Shown here in pieces: positions 15,713 through 24,881 of a stretch of 64,000 bases of DNA. The stretch is from positions 124,001-188,000 of the forward strand of contig NZ_QRDW01000006.1 in assembly GCF_003385955.1 (NCBI RefSeq). The letters run 5' to 3'. This stretch comes from Aestuariispira insulae. Its GTDB lineage: Bacteria; Pseudomonadota; Alphaproteobacteria; UBA8366; Aestuariispiraceae. Made by a program: the position numbers and the translations under genes. The notes beneath the pieces are model-generated. The model had not been told where the DNA came from and ran no database searches. It saw only the letters and a list, made by a program, of their open reading frames with translations. Position 1 is the first letter of the stretch. Each line of letters begins with the position of its first letter.

Positions 15713-18010
15713 ATGGTTGACAGAGACAGCATAACTGTAGAATGCTCTTCTCCAATCAATGAGGGGCGCGCAGGATCGCTCCCGTTTTTTCTACAGGGAC
15801 AGAGTATGGTTCCCCATAGGGGATGTGGGATCATACATATGGGTTGCACGCCATTGAGTGAAAATGCGGATTTGACTTCCGCGACAGCGTCTGGTGCCAC
15901 AGACGCCGCGGATCGTGACTGGAAAACCGCGCGCCGGAAACCGGCCGCCATCAGCTGTTTGGAATTTCTCGATTCCATGCGCCAGGCCGCCCTGCAGGTG
16001 ACCGAAGATGGCGATGTGGTCGCTGCCAACAGGCACGCCGCCCGCATGACCGGGCGGCATATTGATGCGCTGCGCAATAAACCTTTAGATCTGATCCTGC
16101 CCTGGCTCAATCCTGAGAATACTGCCCGTTGGCTGCTGGAACTGGCCCAGCATGATATTCCGTTGGAAACCGAGATCCTGCAATTCAACGGCACGCGCAT
16201 GCCCGTATTTCTGCAAGTCCGCAAACCGGATATCCTGGCTGCCGACCATTATCTTCTGAGTCTGCAGGAACGCCCCCAGCAAGAACAGATGCCGGAAGAC
16301 CTGCTGCTTTCCGAACAGCGCCTGCGCCAGGCGGTCGAGATTTTTGACCTCTGCCATTTCGATTGGGAGCTGGATAACGGTCGCGCAACCTATGATGGGG
16401 AATGGCCCCGGTTGACCGGGCTGACTCCAGAAACCCACGATCCGCTGGATATCCATTGGCTTCTGGATCTGTTACACGCGGAAGACCACGGCATGGTCTT
16501 CATGGAACTGACCGCTTTGCGGCAGGGAAGAAAGCGGCGGTTTGACTGTGAAGTGCGGCTCGAGGCGGATAAAGGTGAAGAAGACCGCTGGTACCGCATG
16601 CGCGCCCAGGCAATCCGAGGGGAGAATGGCAAGCCCGAGCGCGTGATCGGCGCATTACAAGACATCTCCACCTATAAATCCACCGAACAGCAGGCCGCCC
16701 TCATCGTGCAACAGGACGCACTGACCGGGCTGCCCAACCGACAACATCTGCTCAACCAGATCCATCGTGTCATGGATACGGGAGATGCGGGCGCAAAAAC
16801 GCCCTTTGCACTGATCATGATCGATGTGGACCGGTTCCGTTATGTCAACGAAAGCCTGGGGCATGAATTAGGGGATTCCATCCTGCGCATTCTAGCCACA
16901 AGGATCCAGAAACATCTGCGCCAGGAAGATCTGGTCGCACGCCTGTCCGGCGATCAGTTCGCCGTGTTGGCGCAGGGGGTCAGCCCCGGCCGCGCAGTCC
17001 AGGCACGCATCATACGCATTCGCCGCAAGATCGCCGAAACCCTGCATGTAACCGACGAGATTCCGGTCAATCTGGATATCAATGTCGGCATCCGTTACTG
17101 GAATGGCAAAGAACGGCTTTCCGCCGAGGAAATTCTGCGCGATGCCAGCGTCGCCCTGCATCATGCCAAAGAAACCGGCACCACCCGTGTGGTCGAATAT
17201 TTCCCGGAATTGCAACGCCGGATGATGGAAACCGTCCGGTTCGAAAATGATATCCGCGAAGCCATCCGCAATGACGGCGTGGAAGTCCATTATCAGCCGA
17301 TCATCGAAGCCCATACCGGGCGACCGATCGGCTTTGAAGCTCTGGTGCGGATGCGCCATCCCGAGCGCGGCCTGATCCCGCCGGCCGACTTTATCGGCAT
17401 CGCCGAAGAAACCGGTCTGATTGGTGACCTCTCACGGATTGTGCTGAAAAAGGCGACCCGCCAGCTCGCGGCCTGGAAACGGGAATTCCCCTCCCTGAAC
17501 GGCCTGACCGTCGCGATTAATCTTTCCCCCAGTCAGTTCGATGACCCTGCCATCATTGATCAGATTGCCAAGGCCCTCGAGAAATCAGGCCTCAGCGGCG
17601 ACGATATCAAGATCGAGGTGACGGAAAGCATGCTGATGGAGAATACCAGCCAGACCGTCACCATCATGGAAGATATGAAGGATCGCGGCATCCGGATCTG
17701 CATTGACGATTTCGGCACCGGCTATTCCTCGTTTTCCCATCTGCGTAATCATGCCTTCGACACGTTGAAAATAGACCGCAGCTTCATCATGCGCATCACC
17801 GAAGACAAAAGGGATGCTGAATTGGTCCGCACCATTTTGCAGCTGGGTCAGAATATTGGAATGAATATCATTGTGGAAGGCGTGGAAACCAAGGACCAGC
17901 GCACCCTGCTCAGCGATCTTGGTGCTCATCACATGCAGGGCTTTTTGTTCGGCAAACCTCTGCCGGCAAAAGCCATTTCCGACTGGTTAAGCGACTGGGT
18001 GCCGGGCTGA
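15713..18010 (+). CDS. PAS-GGDEF-EAL protein, probable c-di-GMP phosphodiesterase
   Basis: The 765-residue cytoplasmic protein has two PAS domains (about residues 80-175 and 205-320), a GGDEF domain (about 335-495) and an EAL domain (about 505-760). The GGDEF signature is degenerate (RLSGDQFAVL), so diguanylate cyclase activity is unlikely. The EAL domain keeps its active-site motifs: FEALVRMRHP, NLSPSQF, EVTESMLM, IDDFGTGYSS and IVEGVET, consistent with c-di-GMP hydrolysis to pGpG. No transmembrane segment is seen, so the signal is probably sensed inside the cell. ATG at 15806 has a better ribosome site (AGGGAC) than 15713, and the extra N-terminus has no recognisable domain. A c-di-GMP riboswitch lies 1.6 kb upstream. 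Confidence 0.92.
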   Translation: MVDRDSITVECSSPINEGRAGSLPFFLQGQSMVPHRGCGIIHMGCTPLSENADLTSATASGATDAADRDWKTARRKPAAISCLEFLDSMRQAALQVTEDGDVVAANRHAARMTGRHIDALRNKPLDLILPWLNPENTARWLLELAQHDIPLETEILQFNGTRMPVFLQVRKPDILAADHYLLSLQERPQQEQMPEDLLLSEQRLRQAVEIFDLCHFDWELDNGRATYDGEWPRLTGLTPETHDPLDIHWLLDLLHAEDHGMVFMELTALRQGRKRRFDCEVRLEADKGEEDRWYRMRAQAIRGENGKPERVIGALQDISTYKSTEQQAALIVQQDALTGLPNRQHLLNQIHRVMDTGDAGAKTPFALIMIDVDRFRYVNESLGHELGDSILRILATRIQKHLRQEDLVARLSGDQFAVLAQGVSPGRAVQARIIRIRRKIAETLHVTDEIPVNLDINVGIRYWNGKERLSAEEILRDASVALHHAKETGTTRVVEYFPELQRRMMETVRFENDIREAIRNDGVEVHYQPIIEAHTGRPIGFEALVRMRHPERGLIPPADFIGIAEETGLIGDLSRIVLKKATRQLAAWKREFPSLNGLTVAINLSPSQFDDPAIIDQIAKALEKSGLSGDDIKIEVTESMLMENTSQTVTIMEDMKDRGIRICIDDFGTGYSSFSHLRNHAFDTLKIDRSFIMRITEDKRDAELVRTILQLGQNIGMNIIVEGVETKDQRTLLSDLGAHHMQGFLFGKPLPAKAISDWLSDWVPG

Positions 18011-18073
18011 GCCTATTTGCAATTTCCCAATTAACCCTTGCCTCACCGTCCTTGGGTATGGCTTATTACCCTC

Positions 18074-18541
18074 ATGAAAGAACAAACAGGAAACATAACC
18101 CGTCCCGAAACCACTATTGCGGTCACTCGCGGTGTCATCCGCCTGTTTCATCATATGGGGCTCAACTGCGTGACCGAGCTCAGTCTGATAAACGGCCGAC
18201 GGGTAGATGTTATGGGGCTGGACCGGAAAGGACAGTTTTCGGTTGTCGAAGTTAAATCCTCGGTCGAGGATTTCCGCACCGACGGCAAATGGGAAGAATA
18301 TCTTCCCTTTTGCGACCATTTTTATTTTGCGGTCGGCTCGGATTTTCCAACCGAGATCCTGCCCCGCGAAACCGGTCTGATCATGGCCGACAGCTACGGT
18401 GCCGAAATCCTGAAACCCAGCCTGCCGGGTGAGATGAACCCGGCCCGGCGCAAAGCCTTAACCTTGCGCTATGCCCGGCATGCCGCAGCACGCTTGATGT
18501 CTATTGGCGGGCTGGATGCCATCCTGCCGGAAGAAGGCTGA
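18074..18541 (+). CDS. mmcB: MmcB-family DNA repair nuclease
   Basis: The 155-residue protein resembles MmcB (formerly DUF1052), a PD-(D/E)XK-fold putative nuclease found in alphaproteobacteria and induced with the SOS response in Caulobacter. The catalytic core is visible as RVDVMGLDRKGQFSVVEVKSS, a Asp...Glu-Val-Lys arrangement, followed by FRTDGKWEEYLPFCDHFYFAV. It likely acts in repair of mitomycin-type crosslinks, from knowledge of the family. ATG at 18074 is chosen; a longer frame from 18038 adds residues without support. It converges on hldE with a 3-base gap. Confidence 0.88.
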   Translation: MKEQTGNITRPETTIAVTRGVIRLFHHMGLNCVTELSLINGRRVDVMGLDRKGQFSVVEVKSSVEDFRTDGKWEEYLPFCDHFYFAVGSDFPTEILPRETGLIMADSYGAEILKPSLPGEMNPARRKALTLRYARHAAARLMSIGGLDAILPEEG

Positions 18542-18544
18542 GGG

Positions 18545-20017
18545 CTATTTATCGCCATTCATCTTGGCAATGGTGTTGGTTGTGGACTGGCCTTGAACCA
18601 GATCGGCCAATATGACCTTGCCGCCCCAGCTCTGCACCTCCTGTGCCCCAACCACGGTTTCAATCGTATAATCCGCACCCTTGATCAACACATCCGGCTT
18701 GAGGCTGTTGATCACGGTCATCGGGGTATCCTCGCCAAAAACCACAACCGCATCCACATTGGCAAGCGACGCCAGCACCGTGGCGCGGCTGACCTCATTC
18801 TGCAAGGGTCGGCTATCGCCCTTTAGCCGTTTGACAGAGGCGTCACTGTTCAGCCCAACGACCAACCGGTCGCAGGCCGCCCTCGATTGATCGATCAGGG
18901 AAATATGCCCCGGATGCAGCAGGTCGAAACAGCCGTTGGTGAAACCGACTTTCAGTCCCTGTCGTTTCCAGGTCTGCACCCGGTCCGCCACGGCCGCCAG
19001 CGGCGCAACCTTTTCTTCGCTGGCGCGCCAACGCTCACCATGGACCGCTTTCATGATCTCATGGGGATAGGCTACGGCAGTACCCGCCTTGGCCACAACG
19101 ACCCCCGCCGCAACATTGGCAAGGGTTGCCGCGTCCAGCATATCAAAACCGGCAGCAAGACCGGCTGCGAAGGTGCCAATCACGGTGTCACCCGCGCCCG
19201 CCACATCAAAAACCTCCAATGCTTCTGCGGAGAGATGATGCAGCTTCTCGCCCTCGGCTCCGTGATGGACCAGGGTCATGCCCTGTTCGGAGCGGGTCGC
19301 CAGCAGGCCCTGAACCCCGCAGCTGTTCATGATATGGTGGCAGGCCATAACAATCTCCGCATCATTGGATACCGGCATATGGGCTGCCAGCGCCAATTCC
19401 TTGCGGTTCGGCGTCAGTAAGGTCGCACCGCGATATTTGTGGAAATCCTCGCCCTTGGGATCAACCAGGACCGGCAGATGCTTCAGATGGGCCGCCTCAA
19501 TGACTGCGGCAATCACCCGGTTGGACAGAATGCCTTTGCCATAATCGGACAGGATCACCGCGCCGCAATCCTCCATAGCTTCCGCGCAAGCCGCAATCAC
19601 ATGATCTTCCTGCTCCGGCCCCAGCGGCCCGGTTGCTTCCCGGTCCACGCGCAAAAGATGCTGACCACCCGCCAAATAGCGGACCTTGACCGTTGTCGGG
19701 CGGCCTTTCAACGTCTGTAATTCCGGTACAACGCCCGGCAATTCCGCAAAAAGGGCCAGCGTCTCCTTCCCTGCGGCATCATCCCCGATTGCCGCTACCA
19801 GGCGGCAGCCGACACCCAGCGCCGACAGGTTGCGCGCCACATTGCCCGCCCCACCCAAATGGGATTTTTCACGCGCCACATTCATCACCGGAATCGGTGC
19901 TTCCGGTGAAATGCGGTCCACCGCCCCTTCCACGAAGCTGTCGAGCATCAGATCCCCGACACAAAGGACCTTCGCTTTTTCCAGTTTTTCCAGTTGCCCG
20001 GCAATATCTGCGCCCAT
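18545..20017 (-). CDS. hldE: Bifunctional heptose-7-phosphate kinase / heptose-1-phosphate adenylyltransferase
   Basis: The 490-residue protein joins a PfkB/ribokinase-type kinase (residues 1-330; LCVGDLMLDSFVEG, GGAGNVARNL and the catalytic DVAGAGDTVIGTFAAG) to a nucleotidyltransferase (about 355-485; GFTNGCFDLLHPGHISLI with the HxGH motif). It makes ADP-D-glycero-beta-D-manno-heptose precursor from heptose 7-phosphate for lipopolysaccharide inner core in the cytoplasm. Order and length match HldE of enteric bacteria. Other heptose genes (gmhA, hldD) are not in the window. Its upstream side carries a terminator of the stress-protein/TRAP operon, so it has its own promoter. Confidence 0.95.
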   Translation of the reverse strand: MGADIAGQLEKLEKAKVLCVGDLMLDSFVEGAVDRISPEAPIPVMNVAREKSHLGGAGNVARNLSALGVGCRLVAAIGDDAAGKETLALFAELPGVVPELQTLKGRPTTVKVRYLAGGQHLLRVDREATGPLGPEQEDHVIAACAEAMEDCGAVILSDYGKGILSNRVIAAVIEAAHLKHLPVLVDPKGEDFHKYRGATLLTPNRKELALAAHMPVSNDAEIVMACHHIMNSCGVQGLLATRSEQGMTLVHHGAEGEKLHHLSAEALEVFDVAGAGDTVIGTFAAGLAAGFDMLDAATLANVAAGVVVAKAGTAVAYPHEIMKAVHGERWRASEEKVAPLAAVADRVQTWKRQGLKVGFTNGCFDLLHPGHISLIDQSRAACDRLVVGLNSDASVKRLKGDSRPLQNEVSRATVLASLANVDAVVVFGEDTPMTVINSLKPDVLIKGADYTIETVVGAQEVQSWGGKVILADLVQGQSTTNTIAKMNGDK

Positions 20018-20090
20018 TTCGGTGCGGTTCCCGTCTTTATCCTTAAACCTATTGTTTGCCTACTCCAGCAACGCGCAAGCGTCAAAGAGA

Positions 20091-20113
20091 AAACGGGGGC
20101 TGACCAGCCCCCG
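20091..20113 (-). terminator. Terminator after the TRAP-usp operon
   Basis: CGGGGGCT (94-101) pairs with AGCCCCCG (106-113) around GACC; on the minus strand the stem is followed by TTTTC. It lies 32 bases past the stop of the universal stress protein gene. Confidence 0.8.
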
Positions 20114-20144
20114 CTTCAAAATCTGCAGCCATAACTTGGCGGCT

Positions 20145-20573
20145 TCAGCCCCGGACCACCAGGACCGAACAGTTTGCATGACGGACCACCCGCGCCGCAT
20201 TCGGCCCCAACAGGTAATCCTGCATTTTTGGCCGATGCGAGCCTAAGATAATCAGGTCACAATTGATATCCTCACTGACCCGCAGGATTTCCTCATAGGC
20301 CGTACCGTGGCCCACGATATGCTGGACCGGGATGCTGTCGGGAATATTCTGCTTCACGAAGTCATGCAGCTGATTATTGGCCTCGGTCAGCATCTTACCT
20401 TCATGTTCCTTCGGGAAGAAAGAACCGACAATGCTCATGCCGAAATCAGGCACTACGGTCATCACATGAAGTGTGCTGCCAAATTTCTGGGCATATTCGA
20501 TGGCATTGGGCAGGGATTTTTCATAGGCCTTCGGCTGCCCCAGGTCGATTGCCAACAGAATGTGATTAAACAT
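20145..20573 (-). CDS. Universal stress protein (UspA family), TRAP-associated
   Basis: The 142-residue protein shows the Usp fold: an N-terminal strand ILLAIDLGQPKAYEK and the C-terminal ATP-binding signature LGSHRPKMQDYLLGPNAARVVRHA, close to the consensus G-2x-G-9x-G(S/T). ATG at 20573 follows AAGGAGAGA. It begins 16 bases after the fused TRAP permease gene. Usp genes are regularly found at the end of TRAP operons; TeaD of Halomonas, an ATP-binding regulator of the TeaABC TRAP transporter, is the known example. Regulation of the adjacent transporter is therefore likely but inferred. Confidence 0.9.
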   Translation of the reverse strand: MFNHILLAIDLGQPKAYEKSLPNAIEYAQKFGSTLHVMTVVPDFGMSIVGSFFPKEHEGKMLTEANNQLHDFVKQNIPDSIPVQHIVGHGTAYEEILRVSEDINCDLIILGSHRPKMQDYLLGPNAARVVRHANCSVLVVRG

Positions 20574-20589
20574 ATTCTCTCTCCTTCCC

Positions 20590-23412
20590 TCAGGCTGTCG
20601 CCGCATTCAGGCCTTGCGCCTGCATGCGCCGCCGCTGCAACAAAATGATCAGGCCCAGCAACAGCAACGCCGGAATGTAAAACAATTCCTTGGCCGGCTG
20701 CGCCGCCGGCACCAGAACCGTCAGGATTTTCTGATCAAAATCAAACCCCGCATTCTGGGCCGGGCTGTCATAGGTGGCGTTATCCACAATCACCTCATCC
20801 CCGTTTTCCAGCAGTTCCAGGCCAAAATCAAACAGGCGGTCCTGGCCGGAACCGGCGGGCCCCAGATTAACGATCGCGGTGAAGACGCGGACGTCCCCCA
20901 CGTCATCCAACCCTTCGACAATCAGACGCATCTCCGCCCCTTCGGGCAGGTTCTCCGCCGCTTGGAAGACCTGGGCAGGTGCCTGCTCTTCATAGGGCGG
21001 AACGGCGATATCCATCCAGAAACCCGGACGGAACAGGGTGAAGGCGATCAGAATGAGGGCCAGGCTCTCCCACAATTTGGAACGAGCAAAGAAATAGCCC
21101 TGGCTGCCTGCAGTAAAGAGCAACATAGCCGCTGTCGCCACAATGAAGACAATCACCCCTTCCATCGGCGTCACATCAATCAAGAGCAGATCGGTGTTGA
21201 AGATGAACAGGAATGGCAGCAGGGCCGTGCGAAGGCTGTAGAAGAAGGCCACAAACCCGGTCCGGATCGGGTCGCCCCCGGAAACGGCAGCGGCGGCAAA
21301 ACTGGCCAGCCCCACCGGCGGGGTCACATCCGCCATAATGCCGAAATAGAAAACGAAGAGATGCACCGCGATCAGCGGCACAATCAGCCCGTTTTCCAGC
21401 CCCAGCTCCACAATCACCGGCGCCAGCAAAGACGAGACAACGATATAGTTCGCCGTCGTCGGCAGGCCCATGCCCAAGATCAGGCTCAGGATCGCGGTGA
21501 AGATCAGGATCAACATGATCTGCCCCATGGAGATGATCTCCACAATATCGACAAACACACTGCCGACACCGGTCTGGGAGACAGCACCAACGATAATGCC
21601 GGCCGCAGCGGTTGCGATACCGATACCGATCATGTTGCGTGCGCCCGAAATCATGCCGTCAATCAGATCCCGGAAACTCTCCTCCAGCTTGCCAACCGTG
21701 CTCTCGCCCCGGAACATGGCAAAAAGATGCTTCTGGGTCAGCAGGATAAAGATCATCAGCGCCACCGCCCAAAATGCGGACAGGCTCGGCGAGAGACGCT
21801 CTACCATCAGGCACCAGATCAAAACACCAACCGGCAGCAGGAAATGCAGACCAGACCGAATGGTTGGCCCCGGTTCCGGCAATGAAATAATCGGACTATT
21901 CGGATCATCCACTTCCAGATCAGGCTCTTTCGCACATCTTGAGGCCAGCCAGACATAAGTGGCAATCAAGAGCATACCGACCACATAGGGGGTGGCCGTT
22001 CCGCCCAGATGGGTTCGGATCAGATCCAGCAGGAAAGCGATCCCGAAGGAGATGACAACCGCATTACCCAGAACCAGGGCAAAGGTGGAAATCACCTTCA
22101 TCTTCACATCTTCACCGGCCTTGTTGAAATAAACCGTTTTCAAGATCAACTGAACCGCCACAATCCCAACAACCGCCAACAGACGGGCAATGTTGCTTTC
22201 CAGCGCCAGCCAGGCTTCCATGATCCAGTAAACGCCACCAGCCAGGGCCAGAATACCCGTCGCCGACATCAGGAAAGAAATCGCGGCCCATTTCGCGGGC
22301 TTCGGCTCGCCCGCACGCGGCAGGCCCTCCATGCCCTTTTTCATGGCTTCCAGATGCACGATATAGACCAGCGCGATATAGGAAATCACCGCCGGAATGA
22401 AGGCATGCTTGACCACGTCGAAATAGGGGATATTGACATATTCCACCATCAGGAAAGCCGCAGCCCCCATGACCGGCGGCATGATCTGGCCGTTAACGGA
22501 AGAAGCCACTTCCACCGCCCCGGATTTCTCGCGTGAGAATCCCACCCGTTTCATCATCGGAATGGTAAAGGTACCCGTGGTCACAACATTGGCAATGGAG
22601 GACCCAGAAATCAGACCGGTCATACCGGACGCCACCACAGCCGCCTTGGCCGGGCCGCCACGCAAATGCCCCATCAGGGAGAAAGCAACTTTAATGAAAT
22701 AGTTCCCGGCCCCGGCCTTATCAAGGAGCGCACCAAACAGCACGAACAGGAAAACCAGATCCGTGGAAACGCCCAGCGCAATCCCGAAAACCCCTTCGGT
22801 CGAGATCCATTGGTGATAGGCAACGGAATCAAAGCTGGCCCCTTTCCAGGCCAGAATGCCCGGCGCATGCGGCCCCAGGAAAGTATAGGCCAGGAAAATC
22901 ATCGCCACCACCATCAACGGTGGGCCAAGCGCACGCCTTGTCGCCTCCAACAGCAGCAAAATGCCGACGCAGGCGACAATCACATCCATGGTGTTGGCCG
23001 CATTCGGTCGGTCCGACAGGCGGGTTCCGACGATGGAACCAACAAATTCAGTATTAAAAAGGAACAAATAAAACGCACAAAGCGCGCCCATGATCGCCAA
23101 CACCCAATCGGCCAGCGGAATACGACGGCGCGGCGACATTTTGAACGCCGGATAGGCCATGAATGCCAAACCAATAGCAATGGCAAGATGGATCGAACGC
23201 ATCTCGCCACTATTGAAAACGCCAACCCCCAGCGCATAGGAGAATGGCGCGGAATACCAGATTTGCAACAAAGACCAGAACAGAGCGACACCCGCCATCA
23301 GCTTGACCACCGCTTGGTTGGTGGGCTGACGTCCCCCGGTATCGGTTGAGGCAACCAGATCCTCCAATTCGTCATTGGAAAGCTGGGTGCTGGGATTGTT
23401 TTGCTCGCTCAT
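20590..23412 (-). CDS. TRAP transporter fused permease (DctQM-type, TAXI class)
   Basis: The ~940-residue polytopic protein fuses the small (4-helix) and large (12-helix) TRAP membrane subunits. Typical segments are GMTGLISGSSIANVVTTGTFTIPMMKR, given here as ASGMTGLISGSSIANV and TGTFTIPMMKRVG, then NGQIMPPVMGAAAFLMVEY and LGMGLPTTANYIVVSSLLAP, all hallmarks of the DctM part of 4TM/12TM fusions. A soluble periplasmic-looking segment occurs near residues 830-910 before the last helix. It imports an organic anion with sodium, using the TAXI binding protein encoded upstream at 23565. ATG at 23412 follows GGGGGT; a longer start at 23427 is possible. The 150-base gap from the binding protein contains a terminator hairpin, expected to lower permease expression. 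Confidence 0.93.
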   Translation of the reverse strand: MSEQNNPSTQLSNDELEDLVASTDTGGRQPTNQAVVKLMAGVALFWSLLQIWYSAPFSYALGVGVFNSGEMRSIHLAIAIGLAFMAYPAFKMSPRRRIPLADWVLAIMGALCAFYLFLFNTEFVGSIVGTRLSDRPNAANTMDVIVACVGILLLLEATRRALGPPLMVVAMIFLAYTFLGPHAPGILAWKGASFDSVAYHQWISTEGVFGIALGVSTDLVFLFVLFGALLDKAGAGNYFIKVAFSLMGHLRGGPAKAAVVASGMTGLISGSSIANVVTTGTFTIPMMKRVGFSREKSGAVEVASSVNGQIMPPVMGAAAFLMVEYVNIPYFDVVKHAFIPAVISYIALVYIVHLEAMKKGMEGLPRAGEPKPAKWAAISFLMSATGILALAGGVYWIMEAWLALESNIARLLAVVGIVAVQLILKTVYFNKAGEDVKMKVISTFALVLGNAVVISFGIAFLLDLIRTHLGGTATPYVVGMLLIATYVWLASRCAKEPDLEVDDPNSPIISLPEPGPTIRSGLHFLLPVGVLIWCLMVERLSPSLSAFWAVALMIFILLTQKHLFAMFRGESTVGKLEESFRDLIDGMISGARNMIGIGIATAAAGIIVGAVSQTGVGSVFVDIVEIISMGQIMLILIFTAILSLILGMGLPTTANYIVVSSLLAPVIVELGLENGLIVPLIAVHLFVFYFGIMADVTPPVGLASFAAAAVSGGDPIRTGFVAFFYSLRTALLPFLFIFNTDLLLIDVTPMEGVIVFIVATAAMLLFTAGSQGYFFARSKLWESLALILIAFTLFRPGFWMDIAVPPYEEQAPAQVFQAAENLPEGAEMRLIVEGLDDVGDVRVFTAIVNLGPAGSGQDRLFDFGLELLENGDEVIVDNATYDSPAQNAGFDFDQKILTVLVPAAQPAKELFYIPALLLLGLIILLQRRRMQAQGLNAATA

Positions 23413-23526
23413 CGCGACTACCCCCATTTATTGATTATTTTCAATTATTTCCGGCCTCCCCTATCATTCCCTTGGAACCGGAAATGCGGCGATCATGGCC
23501 GCTTCATTATATTCTATAATGCAAAA

Positions 23527-23548
23527 CGGGCGGGGTCACCCCCGCCCG
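23527..23548 (-). terminator. Hairpin between TAXI receptor and TRAP permease genes
   Basis: CGGGCGGGG and CCCCGCCCG form a 9-pair stem with a TCAC-type loop. On the minus strand a TTTTGC tail follows. Its place between the two genes suggests partial termination, giving more receptor than permease. Confidence 0.75.
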
Positions 23549-23564
23549 CAAGATCAGATCCGGA

Positions 23565-24533
23565 TTACATCCAGCCCTGTTCTTTATAATATTTGACCGC
23601 ACCCGGATGCAGCGGAGCGGACAGGTTGTTTTTGATCATGTTCTCTGCTTTCAGGTGACCAAAAGCCGGATGCATCTTTTTGAAACGGTCCAGATTATCG
23701 AAAACAGCTTTCACGATCTGGTAAACGGTTTCGTCATCGGTGTTGGTGGAAGCAACGAAGGTTGCACCAACACCAAAGGTGGTGACGTCTTCATCGTTGC
23801 CGTTATACATGCCGCCCGGAACAGTCGCGAAGGCATAATAATCAGCGCCTTCAACAAGGCCGCGAACCGCATCGTTATCGACAGTTACCAAGTTGCTGTC
23901 ACAAGAGGTCGTGGCTTCCTTGATGGAACCGTTCGGATGGCCTGCGGTGAAGACGATGGCATCCACTTTGTTATCGCAAAGGGCAGCCGCCTGTTCGGAG
24001 GATTTCAGCTCGGAAGCGAGCGCAAAATCATCCATGGTCCAGCCCATTTTCTCCATGACGACTTCCATGGTGCCGCGCTGGCCGGAACCCGGGTTGCCAA
24101 CGTTCACGCGCTTGCCTTTCAGATCGTCAAAGGTCTTGATGCCGGCATCTTTGCGCGCCAGAACGGTGAACGGCTCCGGATGCACGGAGAATACCGCCCG
24201 CAACTCTTCAAAAGCGCCTTCCGGGAATTTGTCAGGTGCGGTGCCGTTATAGGCATGATACTGCCAATCGGACTGGGCAACCCCCATATCCAGGTCGCCC
24301 TTGCGGATCCCGTTGATGTTAGCAACGGAACCACCGGTGGTGTGGGTGCATTTGATGTCGTGATCGCTGGTGCCACGATTGACCAGACGGCAGATCGCGC
24401 CGCCAACCTGATAATAAACGCCGGTCTGACCGCCGGTGCCGATGGTGATGAACTTTTCGGCCTGCGCGGTGGCAGCGACCATGGTCAACCCTGCCAAAGC
24501 GGCTGCAGCCACTGAAAGTTTCCTGATAAGCAT
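23565..24533 (-). CDS. TAXI-family TRAP transporter solute receptor
   Basis: The ~322-residue protein has a signal peptide (positively charged start, hydrophobic AAAALAGLTMVAA, cleavage near TAQA-EK) and the TAXI family opening FITIGTGGQTGVYYQVGGAIC, noted here by its core GTGGQTGVYY. It also has THTTGGSVANINGI, MGVAQSDWQYHAY and VNVGNPGSGQRGTMEVV, typical of TAXI receptors. It binds the substrate in the periplasm and delivers it to the permease encoded downstream. ATG at 24533 follows AAGGAG by seven bases. Ligands of this subfamily include glutamate, glutamine and other acids but cannot be told from sequence; the neighbouring aminotransferase-BKACE pair makes an amino or keto acid plausible. 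Confidence 0.92.
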   Translation of the reverse strand: MLIRKLSVAAAALAGLTMVAATAQAEKFITIGTGGQTGVYYQVGGAICRLVNRGTSDHDIKCTHTTGGSVANINGIRKGDLDMGVAQSDWQYHAYNGTAPDKFPEGAFEELRAVFSVHPEPFTVLARKDAGIKTFDDLKGKRVNVGNPGSGQRGTMEVVMEKMGWTMDDFALASELKSSEQAAALCDNKVDAIVFTAGHPNGSIKEATTSCDSNLVTVDNDAVRGLVEGADYYAFATVPGGMYNGNDEDVTTFGVGATFVASTNTDDETVYQIVKAVFDNLDRFKKMHPAFGHLKAENMIKNNLSAPLHPGAVKYYKEQGWM

Positions 24534-24881
24534 TCCCAAACTCCTTAACGCTTGTCTGTTCCCTGTGGTTATTGAACAGGTTCCTGCGATTTATGCGGAA
24601 ACCCGATCTTTTTCCGGCGGATGATCCATACAGGACCAGGCCATCCACCCCACCGGCTCCCTTAATTGGAAACCGGTAACTTGATAAAAGAGAAACGCGT
24701 ACAAAATTCAGCTATCAGAAGGGCCGCCGGATCAAACCGGCTTTGTGATCCCCCGATCTTTCCGGCCCAAAAACCCGCCGGAATAACGGCCCCCAAAAGG
24801 CCCGCGCCAAAACACTGAGGGAAATTATGGCCTTATGCCCTTGTCAGCGTCAACCTTGCACACATACTCCCTTTCAAAACC
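24534..24881. other. Intergenic region before the TAXI receptor gene
   Basis: No gene is supported in this 348-base gap. It lies between the BKACE stop and the TAXI receptor start, both on the minus strand, so it should hold the promoter of the TRAP operon. The AAGGAG at about 24541-24546 is the receptor's ribosome site. I see no clear terminator for the BKACE gene: G+C-rich inverted pieces near 24755-24810 pair poorly. Confidence 0.5.

Noticed and set aside
20614-21885. 423-codon plus-strand frame antisense to the TRAP permease.
   Set aside because: Composition is Gln/Asn/His/Arg-rich as expected of the complement of membrane-protein codons; no family match.
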